Positions 24,760 to 34,488 are shown, counted from the stretch's first letter. The stretch: DNA of 64,000 nt from Streptomyces tirandamycinicus (GCF_003097515.1 NZ_CP029188.1:3917001-3981000), one strand, 5' to 3'. The notes: generated by a model from the letters alone, not told the origin. A program made the numbers and translations.

Positions 24760-25055
24760 ATCCCGTCAACTATCTCTACCTCGCGGCCCTGTTGTTCACG
24801 ATCGGCGCGTCCGGCGTGCTGATCAGGCGGAACGCGATCGTGGTCTTCATGTGCATCGAGCTCATGCTCAACGCCTGCAACCTCTCGCTCGTCGCCTTCT
24901 CCCGGATGCACGGCAATCTCGACGGCCAGATCATCGCCTTCTTCACGATGGTCGTCGCCGCCGCCGAGGTCGTGGTCGGGCTCGCGATCATCGTGTCGCT
25001 GTTCCGTTCCCGCCACTCGGCCTCGGTCGACGACGCCAGCCTGATGAAGCTGTAA
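24756..25055 (+). CDS. nuoK: NADH-quinone oxidoreductase subunit K
   Basis: 99 residues, GTG 24756 (GTGA overlap). Three transmembrane helices carry the two conserved membrane Glu residues, in IELMLNACNL and AAAEVVVGLA, needed for proton transfer. Length matches the family. Confidence 0.97.
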   Translation: MNPVNYLYLAALLFTIGASGVLIRRNAIVVFMCIELMLNACNLSLVAFSRMHGNLDGQIIAFFTMVVAAAEVVVGLAIIVSLFRSRHSASVDDASLMKL

Positions 25056-25069
25056 GGGGTCGCAGACTC

Positions 25070-26974
25070 GTGGACAACGCAGAGAACCTGATCGCGCTGC
25101 TGGTCGCGGCGCCCCTGCTCGGAGCGGTGGTGCTGCTCCTCGGCGGCCGCCGGCTCGACCGCGCGGGGCACTGGGTCGGCACCGCGCTCGCCGCCGCCTC
25201 CTTCGTCGTCGCCGTCGTGCTCTTCGCCGACATGCTCGGCCGGCCCGGCGACGACCGCACCCTGTACCAGCACCTGTTCAGCTGGATCCCGGTCGGCGGC
25301 TTCCAGGCGGACGTCGCCTTCCAGCTCGACCAGCTGTCGATGACCTTCGTCCTGCTGATCACCGGCGTCGGCTCGCTCATCCATCTGTACTCCGTGGGGT
25401 ACATGGAGCACGACGAGCGCCGCCGCCGCTTCTTCGGCTACCTCAACCTGTTCCTCGCGGCGATGCTCCTGCTGGTCCTCGCCGACAACTACCTGCTGCT
25501 GTACGTCGGGTGGGAGGGCGTCGGCCTGGCCTCGTACCTGCTCATCGGCTTCTGGCAGCACAAGCCCAGTGCGGCGACGGCGGCGAAGAAGGCCTTCCTG
25601 GTCAACCGGGTCGGCGACATGGGCCTGTCCATCGCCATCATGCTGATGTTCACCACCTTCGGCACCTTCGCCTTCGGCCCGGTGCTGGACTCCACGGGCA
25701 GGACGTCCGAGGGCACGCTGACCGCCCTGGGACTGCTCCTGCTGCTCGCCGCCTGCGGCAAGTCCGCCCAGGTGCCGCTGCAGTCCTGGCTCGGGGACGC
25801 GATGGAGGGCCCGACCCCGGTCTCGGCCCTGATCCACGCGGCCACGATGGTCACCGCCGGCGTCTACCTGATCACCCGTTCCGGGGCGATCTTCAACGCC
25901 GCCCCGGACGCCCAGCTCGCGGTCGTCACCGTCGGCGCGGTCACGCTGCTCTTCGGTGCGATCGTCGGTTGCGCCAAGGACGACATCAAGAAGGCGCTGG
26001 CCGGGTCGACGATGTCGCAGATCGGCTACATGATCCTGGCGGCGGGTCTCGGCCCCATCGGCTACGCCTTCGCGATCATGCACCTGGTCACCCACGGCTT
26101 CTTCAAGGCCGGGCTGTTCCTCGGCGCCGGTTCGGTCATGCACGGCATGAACGACGAGGTGGACATGAGGAGGTACGGCGGTCTGCGGAAGTACATGCCG
26201 ATCACCTTCGTCACCTTCGGCCTCGGCTACCTCGCCATCATCGGCTTCCCCGGCCTGTCCGGCTTCTTCTCCAAGGACAAGATCATCGAGGCGGCCTTCG
26301 CCAAGGGCGGCACCGAGGGGTGGATCCTCGGCGGCGCGGCCCTGCTGGGCGCGGCCATCACGGCCTTCTACATGACGCGCGTGATGCTGATGACCTTCTT
26401 CGGCGAGAAGCGCTGGCAGCCCGACGCCAAGGGCGAACTGCCGCACCCGCACGAGTCGCCGCGGACGATGACCATTCCGATGATCGTCCTCGCCTTCGGC
26501 TCGGTCTTCGCCGGTGGGCTGTTCTCCTGGCACGAGTCGTTCGTGAAGTGGCTGGAGCCGGTCACCAGCTTCGACCACGGCCATTCGCCGCTGAGCGCCG
26601 CCACGGTCACGACCGCGACGGTCGCCGTGATGGTCCTCGGCGTCGCGCTGGCCTATCTCCAGTACGGCCGGCGCCCGGTACCGGTCACCCCGCCGCGCGG
26701 CTCGCTGCTCACCCGGGCCGCCCGCCGCGACCTCCTCCAGGACGACTTCAACCACGTGGTCCTGGTCCGGGGCGGCGAGCACCTGACCCGGTCGCTCGTC
26801 TACGTCGACCACAGCCTGGTCGACGGGGTCGTCAACGGCACGGCGGCGTCCTTCGGCGGCCTCTCCGGCCGGCTGCGGAAACTGCAGAACGGCTACGCCC
26901 GCACCTACGCGGTCACGATGTTCGGAGGTACTGCGGTGCTGATCGCCGCGACCCTGCTGATGAGGGCGGTGTAA
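25070..26974 (+). CDS. nuoL: NADH-quinone oxidoreductase subunit L
   Basis: 634 residues, GTG 25070, with AAGGGG about 10 nt upstream. It is an antiporter-like subunit: YMEHDERRRRFFGYLNLF, GWEGVGLASYLLIGFW and FPLQSWL-type SAQVPLQSWLGDAMEGPTPV are typical. The C-terminus contains the long lateral helix and final membrane helix. It is the distal proton-pumping subunit of complex I. Confidence 0.97.
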   Translation: MDNAENLIALLVAAPLLGAVVLLLGGRRLDRAGHWVGTALAAASFVVAVVLFADMLGRPGDDRTLYQHLFSWIPVGGFQADVAFQLDQLSMTFVLLITGVGSLIHLYSVGYMEHDERRRRFFGYLNLFLAAMLLLVLADNYLLLYVGWEGVGLASYLLIGFWQHKPSAATAAKKAFLVNRVGDMGLSIAIMLMFTTFGTFAFGPVLDSTGRTSEGTLTALGLLLLLAACGKSAQVPLQSWLGDAMEGPTPVSALIHAATMVTAGVYLITRSGAIFNAAPDAQLAVVTVGAVTLLFGAIVGCAKDDIKKALAGSTMSQIGYMILAAGLGPIGYAFAIMHLVTHGFFKAGLFLGAGSVMHGMNDEVDMRRYGGLRKYMPITFVTFGLGYLAIIGFPGLSGFFSKDKIIEAAFAKGGTEGWILGGAALLGAAITAFYMTRVMLMTFFGEKRWQPDAKGELPHPHESPRTMTIPMIVLAFGSVFAGGLFSWHESFVKWLEPVTSFDHGHSPLSAATVTTATVAVMVLGVALAYLQYGRRPVPVTPPRGSLLTRAARRDLLQDDFNHVVLVRGGEHLTRSLVYVDHSLVDGVVNGTAASFGGLSGRLRKLQNGYARTYAVTMFGGTAVLIAATLLMRAV

Positions 26975-26979
26975 CCGAC

Positions 26980-28578
26980 ATGTCCTTCCCGCTCCTCACC
27001 GCGGCGGCGGCGCTCCCGGCTCTCGGCGCGATCGCCACCGCCGCCGTCCCCGCCGGCCGGCGCACCGCCGCCAAGTGGCTGGCCCTGCTGGTCTCCCTGG
27101 GCACGCTGGTGCTCGCGGCGGTGATCGCCGTCCGCTTCGAGCCCGGAGGCGAGCGCTACCAGCTCACCGAATCCCACGCCTGGATCAAGGACTTCGGGGT
27201 CCGCTACGAACTGGGCGTGGACGGCATCGCGGTGGCGCTGATCGCGCTGACCGCCGTACTGATCCCGTTCGTGATCCTGGCCGGCTGGCACGACGCCGAC
27301 CCCTCCCCCGCCTCCGGCGGGGAGGCCCCCGCCGAGACGAAGAACTACCGCTGGCGGCCGACCCAGGGCTTCTTCGCCCTGATCCTCATGGTCGAGGCGA
27401 TGGTGATCCTCTCCTTCGAGGCGACCGACGTCTTCCTCTTCTACATCCTCTTCGAAGCCATGCTCATCCCGATGTACTTCCTCATCGGCGGCTTCGGGGA
27501 CCGTGCCCACGCCGGCAGCGACGAGCACGCGGCGGCCCAGCGCTCCTACGCCGCCGTGAAGTTCCTCCTCTACAACCTGGCCGGCGGCCTCATCATGCTG
27601 GCCGCGGTCATCGGCCTCTACGTGGTCGCGGGGAACTTCTCGCTGACGGAGATCGCCGCGGCCCGTGCCGACGGCACGCTGGAGATGGCGACCAACACCG
27701 AGCGGCTGCTGTTCCTCGGCTTCTTCTTCGCGTTCGCGGTGAAGGCGCCGCTGTGGCCGCTGCACACCTGGCTGCCCAACGCGATGGGCGAGTCGACCGC
27801 GCCGGTCGCCGTGCTGATCACGGCGGTGGTCGACAAGGTCGGCACGTTCGCCATGCTGCGCTTCTGCCTCGGGCTGTTCCCCGAGGCATCCGCGTGGGCG
27901 ACCCCGGTCATCCTGGCCCTGGCGCTGGTCAGCATCGTCTACGGCGCGCTGCTCGCCGTCGGCCAGCGCGACATCAAGCGCCTGGTCGCCTACGCGTCGA
28001 TCTCCCACTTCGGGTTCATCGTCATGGGCATCTTCGCGATGACCACCCAGGGCCAGACGGGCTCCACGCTCTACATGGTCAACCACGGGATCTCGACCGC
28101 CGCGCTGATGCTGGTCGCCGGCTTCCTGATCTCGCGGCGCGGCTCCCGGCTCATCGCCGACTACGGCGGAGTGCAGAAGGTGGCCCCGGTTCTCGCCGGC
28201 ACCTTCCTGATCGGCGGCCTGGCGACCCTGTCCCTGCCGGGACTCGCGCCGTTCGTCAGTGAGTTCCTGGTCCTCGTCGGGACGTTCGCGCGCTATCCGG
28301 TGGTCGGCGTCATCGCGACCCTCGGCATCGTGCTCGCCGCGCTCTACACACTGGTCCTGTACCAGCGGACGATGACCGGGCCGGTGAAGGAGGAGGTGCG
28401 GACCCTGCCCGATCTGCGGTTGCGTGAACTGGCGGTGGTCACCCCGCTCATCGCCCTGCTGATCTTCCTCGGCGTCTACCCCAAGCCGCTGACGGACATC
28501 GTCAACCCGGCCGTCGAGTACACCATGTCCGACGTCCAGCAGAAGGACCCCCGGCCCGAGGTGGAGGCGGCCAAGTGA
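26980..28578 (+). CDS. nuoM: NADH-quinone oxidoreductase subunit M
   Basis: 532 residues, ATG 26980, 5 nt after nuoL. Antiporter-like subunit with FEAMLIPMYFLIGGFG and KAPLWPLHTWLPNAMGESTA and the conserved VDKVGTFAMLRF segment. A hydrophilic insertion of about 20 residues (DADPSPASGGEAPAETKN) lies between early helices. The stop overlaps nuoN by GTGA. Confidence 0.97.
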   Translation: MSFPLLTAAAALPALGAIATAAVPAGRRTAAKWLALLVSLGTLVLAAVIAVRFEPGGERYQLTESHAWIKDFGVRYELGVDGIAVALIALTAVLIPFVILAGWHDADPSPASGGEAPAETKNYRWRPTQGFFALILMVEAMVILSFEATDVFLFYILFEAMLIPMYFLIGGFGDRAHAGSDEHAAAQRSYAAVKFLLYNLAGGLIMLAAVIGLYVVAGNFSLTEIAAARADGTLEMATNTERLLFLGFFFAFAVKAPLWPLHTWLPNAMGESTAPVAVLITAVVDKVGTFAMLRFCLGLFPEASAWATPVILALALVSIVYGALLAVGQRDIKRLVAYASISHFGFIVMGIFAMTTQGQTGSTLYMVNHGISTAALMLVAGFLISRRGSRLIADYGGVQKVAPVLAGTFLIGGLATLSLPGLAPFVSEFLVLVGTFARYPVVGVIATLGIVLAALYTLVLYQRTMTGPVKEEVRTLPDLRLRELAVVTPLIALLIFLGVYPKPLTDIVNPAVEYTMSDVQQKDPRPEVEAAK

Positions 28579-30224
28579 GCGCGACAGCTGTCCACAGCCT
28601 GTGGACCACGGCGGCCCAGCCGCTGGACAGGATTCCGACTCCGGACATCGAGTACGCACAGCTCGCACCCATGCTGATCGTGTTCGGCGCGGCGATCCTC
28701 GGTGTGCTGGCCGAGGCCCTCGTCCCGCGCAGGAGCCGGCACTACACACAGTTGTTCCTCGCCGTCGTCGCGCTGACCGCCGCGTTCGCCGCGGTACTCG
28801 GCCTGGCCGCCGGCGGCTACGGCACGACCAAGGCGGGCATCGCGGCGATGGGCGCCATCGCGGTCGACGGGCCCGCCCTGTTCCTGCAGGGCACGATCCT
28901 GCTGGCGGCGCTGGTGGCGGTCTTCACCTTCGCCGAGCGCCGGCTCGACCCCTCGGCGCACGGCAAGCGCGTCGACTCCTTCGCCGCACAGGCCGCTTCC
29001 GTACCGGGCAGCGACAGCGAGAAGGCCGCGGTCAAGGCCGGGTTCACCACCACCGAGGTGTTCCCGCTGGCGCTCTTCGCCGTGGGGGGCATGCTGGTCT
29101 TCCCCGCCGCGAACGACCTGCTGACGCTGTTCATCGCCCTGGAGGTGTTCTCCCTCCCGCTGTACCTGCTGTGCGCCGTGGCCCGCCGGAAGCGGCTGAT
29201 GTCGCAGGAGGCCGCGGTGAAGTACTTCCTCCTCGGCGCCTTCTCCTCCGCCTTCTTCCTCTTCGGCATCGCCCTGCTGTACGGCTACGCGGGGTCCGTC
29301 GCGTACGCGCGCATCGCCGACGTGGTCGACGGCACCGTGCAGACCATCGACCCGGCGCTCGCCGCCACCATGGGCAACGACGTCCTGCTGCTGATCGGCG
29401 GCGCGATGGTCCTGATGGGACTGCTCTTCAAGGTCGGCGCGGTGCCGTTCCACATGTGGACCCCGGACGTCTACCAGGGCGCGCCCACCCCGGTCACCGG
29501 CTTCATGGCGGCGGCCACCAAGGTCGCGGCCTTCGGTGCGCTGCTCCGGCTGCTGTACGTGGTGCTGCCCGGGCTGAGCTGGGACTGGCGGCCGGTCATG
29601 TGGGCGATCGCCATCGTCACCATGCTGGGCGGCGCGATCGTCGCCATCACCCAGACCGACATCAAGCGGCTGCTGGCGTACTCCTCGATCGCGCACGCCG
29701 GCTTCATCCTCGCCGGTGTCATCGCGCTGACCCCGGAGGGCGTCTCGTCGGTGCTCTTCTACCTGCTCGCGTACTCCTTCGTCACCATCGGCGCGTTCGC
29801 CGTGGTCACCCTGGTGCGCGACGCGGGCGGCGAGGCCACCCACCTGTCCAAGTGGGCCGGTCTCGGCAGGCGGTCACCACTGGTGGCGGCGGTCTTCGCG
29901 GTGTTCCTGCTGGCCTTCGCCGGGATCCCGCTGACGTCGGGCTTCTCCGGGAAGTTCGCCGTGTTCCGGGCGGCCGCGGAGGGAGGCGCCGGAGCGCTGG
30001 TCGTGGTCGGTGTGATCTCGTCCGCGATCGCCGCGTTCTTCTACATCCGGGTGATCGTGCTGATGTTCTTCAGCGAGCCGAGGCCGGAGGGCCCGACGGT
30101 CGCCGTCCCGTCACCGCTGACGATGACGACGATCGCGGTCGGCGTCGCTGTCACGCTGGTGCTCGGGGTGGCACCGCAGTACTTCCTGGACCTGGCGGGC
30201 CAGGCGAGCGTGTTCGCGCGGTAG
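28575..30224 (+). CDS. nuoN: NADH-quinone oxidoreductase subunit N
   Basis: 549 residues, GTG 28575. Antiporter-like subunit with LEVFSLPLYLLCAVARR, KVGAVPFHMWTPDVYQGAPT and LLAYSSIAHAGFILAG. It closes the operon; a perfect 16-bp hairpin follows 41 nt later. NuoN contacts NuoK and NuoM in the membrane arm. Confidence 0.97.
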   Translation: MSATAVHSLWTTAAQPLDRIPTPDIEYAQLAPMLIVFGAAILGVLAEALVPRRSRHYTQLFLAVVALTAAFAAVLGLAAGGYGTTKAGIAAMGAIAVDGPALFLQGTILLAALVAVFTFAERRLDPSAHGKRVDSFAAQAASVPGSDSEKAAVKAGFTTTEVFPLALFAVGGMLVFPAANDLLTLFIALEVFSLPLYLLCAVARRKRLMSQEAAVKYFLLGAFSSAFFLFGIALLYGYAGSVAYARIADVVDGTVQTIDPALAATMGNDVLLLIGGAMVLMGLLFKVGAVPFHMWTPDVYQGAPTPVTGFMAAATKVAAFGALLRLLYVVLPGLSWDWRPVMWAIAIVTMLGGAIVAITQTDIKRLLAYSSIAHAGFILAGVIALTPEGVSSVLFYLLAYSFVTIGAFAVVTLVRDAGGEATHLSKWAGLGRRSPLVAAVFAVFLLAFAGIPLTSGFSGKFAVFRAAAEGGAGALVVVGVISSAIAAFFYIRVIVLMFFSEPRPEGPTVAVPSPLTMTTIAVGVAVTLVLGVAPQYFLDLAGQASVFAR

Positions 30225-30265
30225 GCGGCGGTCCGCGGGGTTCCTGTCCCCGCACGGCCGGCGCC

Positions 30266-30300
30266 AGGGCCCGGCACCCCTCCGAGGGGTGCCGGGCCCT
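30266..30300 (+). terminator. Terminator of the nuoA-N operon
   Basis: AGGGCCCGGCACCCCT pairs perfectly over 16 bp with its complement across a 3-nt loop (CCG). It is among the strongest hairpins in the window and has no U tract. Confidence 0.9.
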
Positions 30301-30390
30301 CGTGCCGCCCGGGTCCACCCGCCCGGCCGGGCCGCCCGAAAGCGACTACGCTCGGTCATGGGGCGAGGCCATCGGTCGAGGAGGATCGTC

Positions 30391-30540
30391 ATGATCGACC
30401 AGTACCAGGAGCCCGACTACACCACGCCCTCGCAGGCCGAGGGAGAGGACCGGGAGTCGACCGAGGAGCAGCACCCCGACGTCGCCCGGACCACGCCGTC
30501 CCAGGCCGAGGGCGAGCGCATCGCGGACGACAGGACCTGA
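30391..30540 (+). CDS. Small acidic repeat-containing protein of unknown function
   Basis: 49 residues, ATG 30391 with GAGGAGG 6 nt upstream; TACGCT at 30347-30352 is a possible -10 box. The nine-residue unit TTPSQAEGE occurs twice (about 11-19 and 34-42). The protein is hydrophilic and acidic, has no membrane or signal segment, and is probably disordered. I do not recognise a family. It stands alone between the nuo terminator and the convergent fumarylacetoacetase gene. Confidence 0.65.
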   Translation: MIDQYQEPDYTTPSQAEGEDRESTEEQHPDVARTTPSQAEGERIADDRT

Positions 30541-30600
30541 ACGGGCGGTCACCGGGCGGGAGCAGGGCGGGGACAGGGCGGCGTCGCGAGGGACCCGCCG

Positions 30601-31830
30601 TCAGCCGGCGGCGGGCGCGATCCGGCCGGTGACCTCGCCGAGGCCGACCTTGACGCCGTCCGGGCCGGGCGCCCACGCGGTGAGGGTGACCTCGTCCCCG
30701 TCCTCCAGGAACGTCCGCTTCCCGTAGGGCAGCTCGAGCGGCTCACTGCCGTTCCAGGTGAGCTCCAGGAACGAGCCGCGCTGATGCACGTCGGGGCCGC
30801 TGACCGTGCCCGAGCCGTAGAGGTCCCCGGTGCGCAGCGAGGCGCCGTTGACGGTCATATGGGCCAGTTGCTGGGCCGCGGTCCAGTACATGGTGGCGAA
30901 GGGCGGCTCGGACACGATCTGCCCGTTGACGGCGACGGAGATGCGCAGGTCGAAGCCGCCCGGCTCCTCGTCGTTCGCGTCGTCGAGGTACGGCAGCAGG
31001 CCGAAGTCCCGGGCGGGCGGGGAGACCCGGGCCGCGTCCAGGGCCTCCAGCGGGGTGACCCAGGCGGACACCGACGTGGCGAACGACTTGCCGAGGAACG
31101 GGCCGAGCGGCACGTACTCCCAGGCCTGGATGTCGCGCGCGGACCAGTCGTTGAGCAGCTGCAGCCCGAAGACGTGGTCGCGGAAGGCGTTCAGCGGGAC
31201 GGGCCGGCCGAGCTCGGACGGGGTGCCGACGACGAAGCCGACCTCCGCCTCGATGTCCAGCTTGACCGACGGGCCGAAGACGGGGGCCGCGTCGCCGGGG
31301 GCCTTCCGCTGCCCGGAGGGGCGGACGACCTCCGTACCGGACACGACGACGGTTCCCGAGCGCCCGTGGTAACCGATCGGAAGGTGCTTCCAGTTGGGGG
31401 TGAGCGGCTCGCCGTCCGGGCGGAAGATGCGGCCCACGTTGGTGGCGTGGTGCTCGCTGGCGTAGAAGTCGACGTAGTCGGCCACCTCGTACGGGAGATG
31501 GAGGGTCACCGAACCCAGCGGGTGCAGCAGCGGCTCGATGTCCCGGCGGTGGGCCGGCACCGTCACCCAGGCCGTGAGCGCGCGGCGCACGTCCCGCCAG
31601 GCGGTGCGGCCGGCCGCGAGCAGCGGCCCCAGGTCGGGCTGGGCGAGCAGTGCCGCGTACGGGGAGCCGAGGGTCTGCGCCGCGGCTCCGGCGTCGAGCA
31701 CATGGCCGCCGATCCGGACCCCGAGCCGGCGCCGGTCCGGCTCGTCCGCCGTGGTGAAGACGCCGTACGGGAGGTTGTGCGGGCCGAAGGGATCGCCCTC
31801 GGCCAGATCGAGCGGGCTCTGCTCGGGCAT
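30601..31830 (-). CDS. fahA: Fumarylacetoacetase
   Basis: 409 residues, ATG 31830. The family is shown by YVDFYASEHHATNVGRIFR (metal-binding Asp and catalytic His region), PIGYHGRSGTVVVSGT, DIEAEVGFVVG, LLNDWSARDIQAWEYVPLGP and GDLYGSGTVSGP. It cleaves fumarylacetoacetate to fumarate and acetoacetate, the last step of tyrosine/homogentisate breakdown. No other gene of that pathway is in the window. It follows the CocE-type gene on the same strand after 157 nt and may be cotranscribed. Confidence 0.95.
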   Translation of the reverse strand: MPEQSPLDLAEGDPFGPHNLPYGVFTTADEPDRRRLGVRIGGHVLDAGAAAQTLGSPYAALLAQPDLGPLLAAGRTAWRDVRRALTAWVTVPAHRRDIEPLLHPLGSVTLHLPYEVADYVDFYASEHHATNVGRIFRPDGEPLTPNWKHLPIGYHGRSGTVVVSGTEVVRPSGQRKAPGDAAPVFGPSVKLDIEAEVGFVVGTPSELGRPVPLNAFRDHVFGLQLLNDWSARDIQAWEYVPLGPFLGKSFATSVSAWVTPLEALDAARVSPPARDFGLLPYLDDANDEEPGGFDLRISVAVNGQIVSEPPFATMYWTAAQQLAHMTVNGASLRTGDLYGSGTVSGPDVHQRGSFLELTWNGSEPLELPYGKRTFLEDGDEVTLTAWAPGPDGVKVGLGEVTGRIAPAAG

Positions 31831-31987
31831 CGGTGCTTGCCTCGCTTTCCACGGGTGTGGAGGACACGTTACGTGGAGTGTGCAGCCGGCGTCAGGGCCC
31901 ACCCGGACACCCGGCGGGGCCGCCCGTCCCGTGCTTCCGCCGGCGCTCTCGTCAGGACTCAAGCCCGTGCTCCCGCCAGGGCTCCCG

Positions 31988-34237
31988 TCAGTCCGCGGTC
32001 CGGGGGATCCGCTTCTGCCAGGTGCGGTGGAAGACCACCTCCCGGCCGAGCCGGCACACCAGCTCGTCGGTGGTGAGGAAGTGCTCCCCGTCGCAACCGA
32101 TGTCCGAGTGCGTCTCGACCGTCGTGTCCCAGGCCTGCTCCGGGCGGTGGAGGCGGATCGACCACTCGGAGCGGGTACGCGCGGACAACGGGTCCCGCTC
32201 CCGGATCGCATAGGACTCCGTGCTGCGCGCGGTGTACTCGAGGCCGTCCGGGTGGACGCGGGTGCCGCCGTCGTGGGAGAGCTCCAGCCGCCATTCGCCC
32301 TGGGCGACATCGCGGACGATCAGGCGCCCTGGGTGCGGTGGATCGAGCGTGACGGCGGTGACGACACCGGGCGGCCCGGCGTGCTGCGGGGCCTCGAAGG
32401 CGATGGTGCCGGGCGTCGCCGGGCCGGCGGGGGCGGTGCGGACGGGGAGTTCGAGGAAGGAGCCGTCCGGGTCGAGGGTGAAGCCCGCGGAGTCCGCCCG
32501 CGGCCAGATCCAGGGCCAGTAGGCGGAGGAGACGGCCAGCCGGACCCGGTGGCCCGGGGCGAAGGCGTGACCGGCGGCGCCGAGCTCGAAGACGACGTCC
32601 TCGGCGGTGCCCCCGGGCCGGTCGCCGGCGCGGTCCCGCCCGGCCCGGGGCGGCAGGTCGAGCGCACCCCGGGTGACCAGCGTCGACGAGCCGTCGGGCG
32701 CCACGTCGCACAGCCGTGCGACGGCCTGGCCGTGGGGGGCTCCCGGGCCGAGCCGCAGGGTCACGCACGGCCGCCCCAGGATCTCCGTCCGCTCCGCGAC
32801 CGTGAACTCGAAGCTCACGGATTTCGCGTCCTCGTCACGCTGGTCGGGCGGAAGGTCGGAGTCCTCACCCAAGGGCGTGAGGCTCCCGGCGTCCAGCCCG
32901 GTGTGCTGAGGGGAGTCGACGATCAGCGGCGGGCCCTGGAGCGCGTACGCCACCGGGACGACCCGGGGCGACGGCCACACGGGCTCGCCGTCCCACCGTC
33001 CGGGCAGTTCGTCGTACGCCGTGGCAGGCGGGTGGGAGTCGGTGATCCAGAAGCGGAGCAGCGGTTCCGCCATCACGCCGGTGCGGGTGTCCGTGCCGGT
33101 GCCTGTTGCTGTGCCCGCGCCCGCGCCCGCGCCCGCGCGTGATGCTGTGTCTGTGTCTGTGTCTGTGTCTGTGTCTGTGTCTGTGCCGGTGCCGGTGCCG
33201 GTGCCCGCGCCTGTTGCCGTGCCGGTGTCCGTGCCCGTTGCTCGGCCGGTGCCGGTATCACCGGGGGTCCGGGCCGCGTCCCGCCGCTCCGGGCCGCCGC
33301 CCTGCCCGGCCCGCGCCGGGGTCTCGTCCCGCAGCCAGTGGTCCCACCAGCGCAGCGTCTCCTGGAGGAAGCCGATCCAGGGACCGGGCGGCAGTTCCTG
33401 GTCCGGGTACGCGTGCGGCCAGGGCCCGATGATGCCCCGGGTCCGCGCCGGGTCCAGCTCCCGGACCAGTCGCAGGACCGTGTCCCGGTGGGGGTCCTGC
33501 CAGCCGCCGACGGCGAGGACCGCGGCCCGGATCGCGCCGTAGTCCTCGCGCACGCTGCCGTTGCTCCAGTACTCGTCCCGGGTCCGGTGGGCCAGCCAGG
33601 TGTGGTGGTGCGGTTCGAGCGCCTCCATCCGGGCCTGCCACAGCGGGCGCCAGTCGTCGCCGGTGTGCAGCGGGTCGGGCGGCCGGGCGCTGAGGGCGAG
33701 CAGGGCCGCGGCCCGTGAGGCGGTGCCCGCCGCGGTCACCGCGCCGCCGATGCGGTGGACGTCGCCGTCGTACCGGTCGTCGGTGCAGCAGACCGCGACG
33801 ACGGCCTTCAGCGGCTCCGGCGCGAGCGCCGCGATCTGCAGGGCGCAGGTGCCGCCCCAGGAGACCCCGAACATCCCGACGCGACCCGTGCACCACGGCT
33901 GCCGGGCGAGCCATTCGACGACGGCGGCCCCGTCCGCCGGGACGGCCGCCGTGTACTCGTCCCCGGGCACGCCCTCGCTGTCGCCGTGGCCGCGGACGTC
34001 GACGCGCACGGACGCGTAACCGTGCCCCGCGTACCAGGGGTGGCGCCCGCGGTCCGGGGGCGACGTCCAGTCGCCCGGCCGGAAGGGCAGGTACTCGAGC
34101 AGGACCGGTACGGGCTCGTCGGTGACCGGCCGCCAGACGCGGGCGTACAGCGCGGTCGTGCCGCCCGCGGCGTCGGGCACCGGGATGCGCAGATCGTCAC
34201 TCCGGGTCTCGTACGGGTAGTCGCTGCGGATCTTCAC
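31988..34237 (-). CDS. CocE/NonD family hydrolase with a repeat linker
   Basis: 749 residues, GTG 34237. The N-terminal alpha/beta-hydrolase has the nucleophile Ser126 in GVSWGGT and likely partners Asp248 (GGWQD) and His275 (GPWPHAY). The C-terminal beta-sandwich typical of cocaine esterase and X-Pro dipeptidyl-peptidases spans about 390-749. Between them, residues 316-385 are a Gly/Thr/Asp/Ala repeat linker with a run of Thr-Asp dipeptides, encoded by hexanucleotide repeats. The family hydrolyses acyl esters or peptides; the substrate is unknown. No signal peptide is seen. Confidence 0.9.
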   Translation of the reverse strand: MKIRSDYPYETRSDDLRIPVPDAAGGTTALYARVWRPVTDEPVPVLLEYLPFRPGDWTSPPDRGRHPWYAGHGYASVRVDVRGHGDSEGVPGDEYTAAVPADGAAVVEWLARQPWCTGRVGMFGVSWGGTCALQIAALAPEPLKAVVAVCCTDDRYDGDVHRIGGAVTAAGTASRAAALLALSARPPDPLHTGDDWRPLWQARMEALEPHHHTWLAHRTRDEYWSNGSVREDYGAIRAAVLAVGGWQDPHRDTVLRLVRELDPARTRGIIGPWPHAYPDQELPPGPWIGFLQETLRWWDHWLRDETPARAGQGGGPERRDAARTPGDTGTGRATGTDTGTATGAGTGTGTGTDTDTDTDTDTDTASRAGAGAGAGTATGTGTDTRTGVMAEPLLRFWITDSHPPATAYDELPGRWDGEPVWPSPRVVPVAYALQGPPLIVDSPQHTGLDAGSLTPLGEDSDLPPDQRDEDAKSVSFEFTVAERTEILGRPCVTLRLGPGAPHGQAVARLCDVAPDGSSTLVTRGALDLPPRAGRDRAGDRPGGTAEDVVFELGAAGHAFAPGHRVRLAVSSAYWPWIWPRADSAGFTLDPDGSFLELPVRTAPAGPATPGTIAFEAPQHAGPPGVVTAVTLDPPHPGRLIVRDVAQGEWRLELSHDGGTRVHPDGLEYTARSTESYAIRERDPLSARTRSEWSIRLHRPEQAWDTTVETHSDIGCDGEHFLTTDELVCRLGREVVFHRTWQKRIPRTAD
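33145..33186. repeat. Hexanucleotide microsatellite inside the CocE-type gene
   Basis: Six perfect copies of CTGTGT plus one CTGTGC, flanked by CCCGCG and CCGGTG hexamer runs (about 33090-33240). The unit encodes Thr-Asp on the minus strand, so changes in copy number stay in frame and alter only linker length. Confidence 0.9.
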
Positions 34238-34384
34238 GACGGCGGTCCCGGCGGACTGGGCACCCTGGGCCAGGGGCCCGCGACCGCCCGGCGGAAGGGG
34301 AGGTGGCGGCGTTCCGCGGGCCGGTGCGCACCCGCTCCCGTAGGCACGATCGAGATTTCGGACAAGGCTCTCACATCCAGTCGT

Positions 34385-34394
34385 ATCAGCTGAT
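34385..34394. promoter_or_regulatory. Palindrome between divergent genes
   Basis: ATCAGCTGAT is a perfect 10-bp palindrome in the 284-nt gap between the CocE-type gene and the polyprenyl synthase gene. It may be an operator, but it is short enough to be chance. Confidence 0.25.
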
Positions 34395-34459
34395 CAAGAA
34401 CATACCGGGGGAGGCGGGAAGGCGCCCATGGTGATCGAAAGGCGACCGGATACGCTGAC

Positions 34460-34488
34460 TTGAGTGGTGGCAGCGACACATCGACAAT
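34460..34488 (+). promoter_or_regulatory. Promoter of the polyprenyl synthase gene
   Basis: TTGAGT (34460-34465) and GACAAT (34483-34488) are separated by 17 nt, a good fit to a housekeeping promoter. The predicted start near 34495 leaves a leader of about 27 nt before GTG 34522. Confidence 0.6.
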
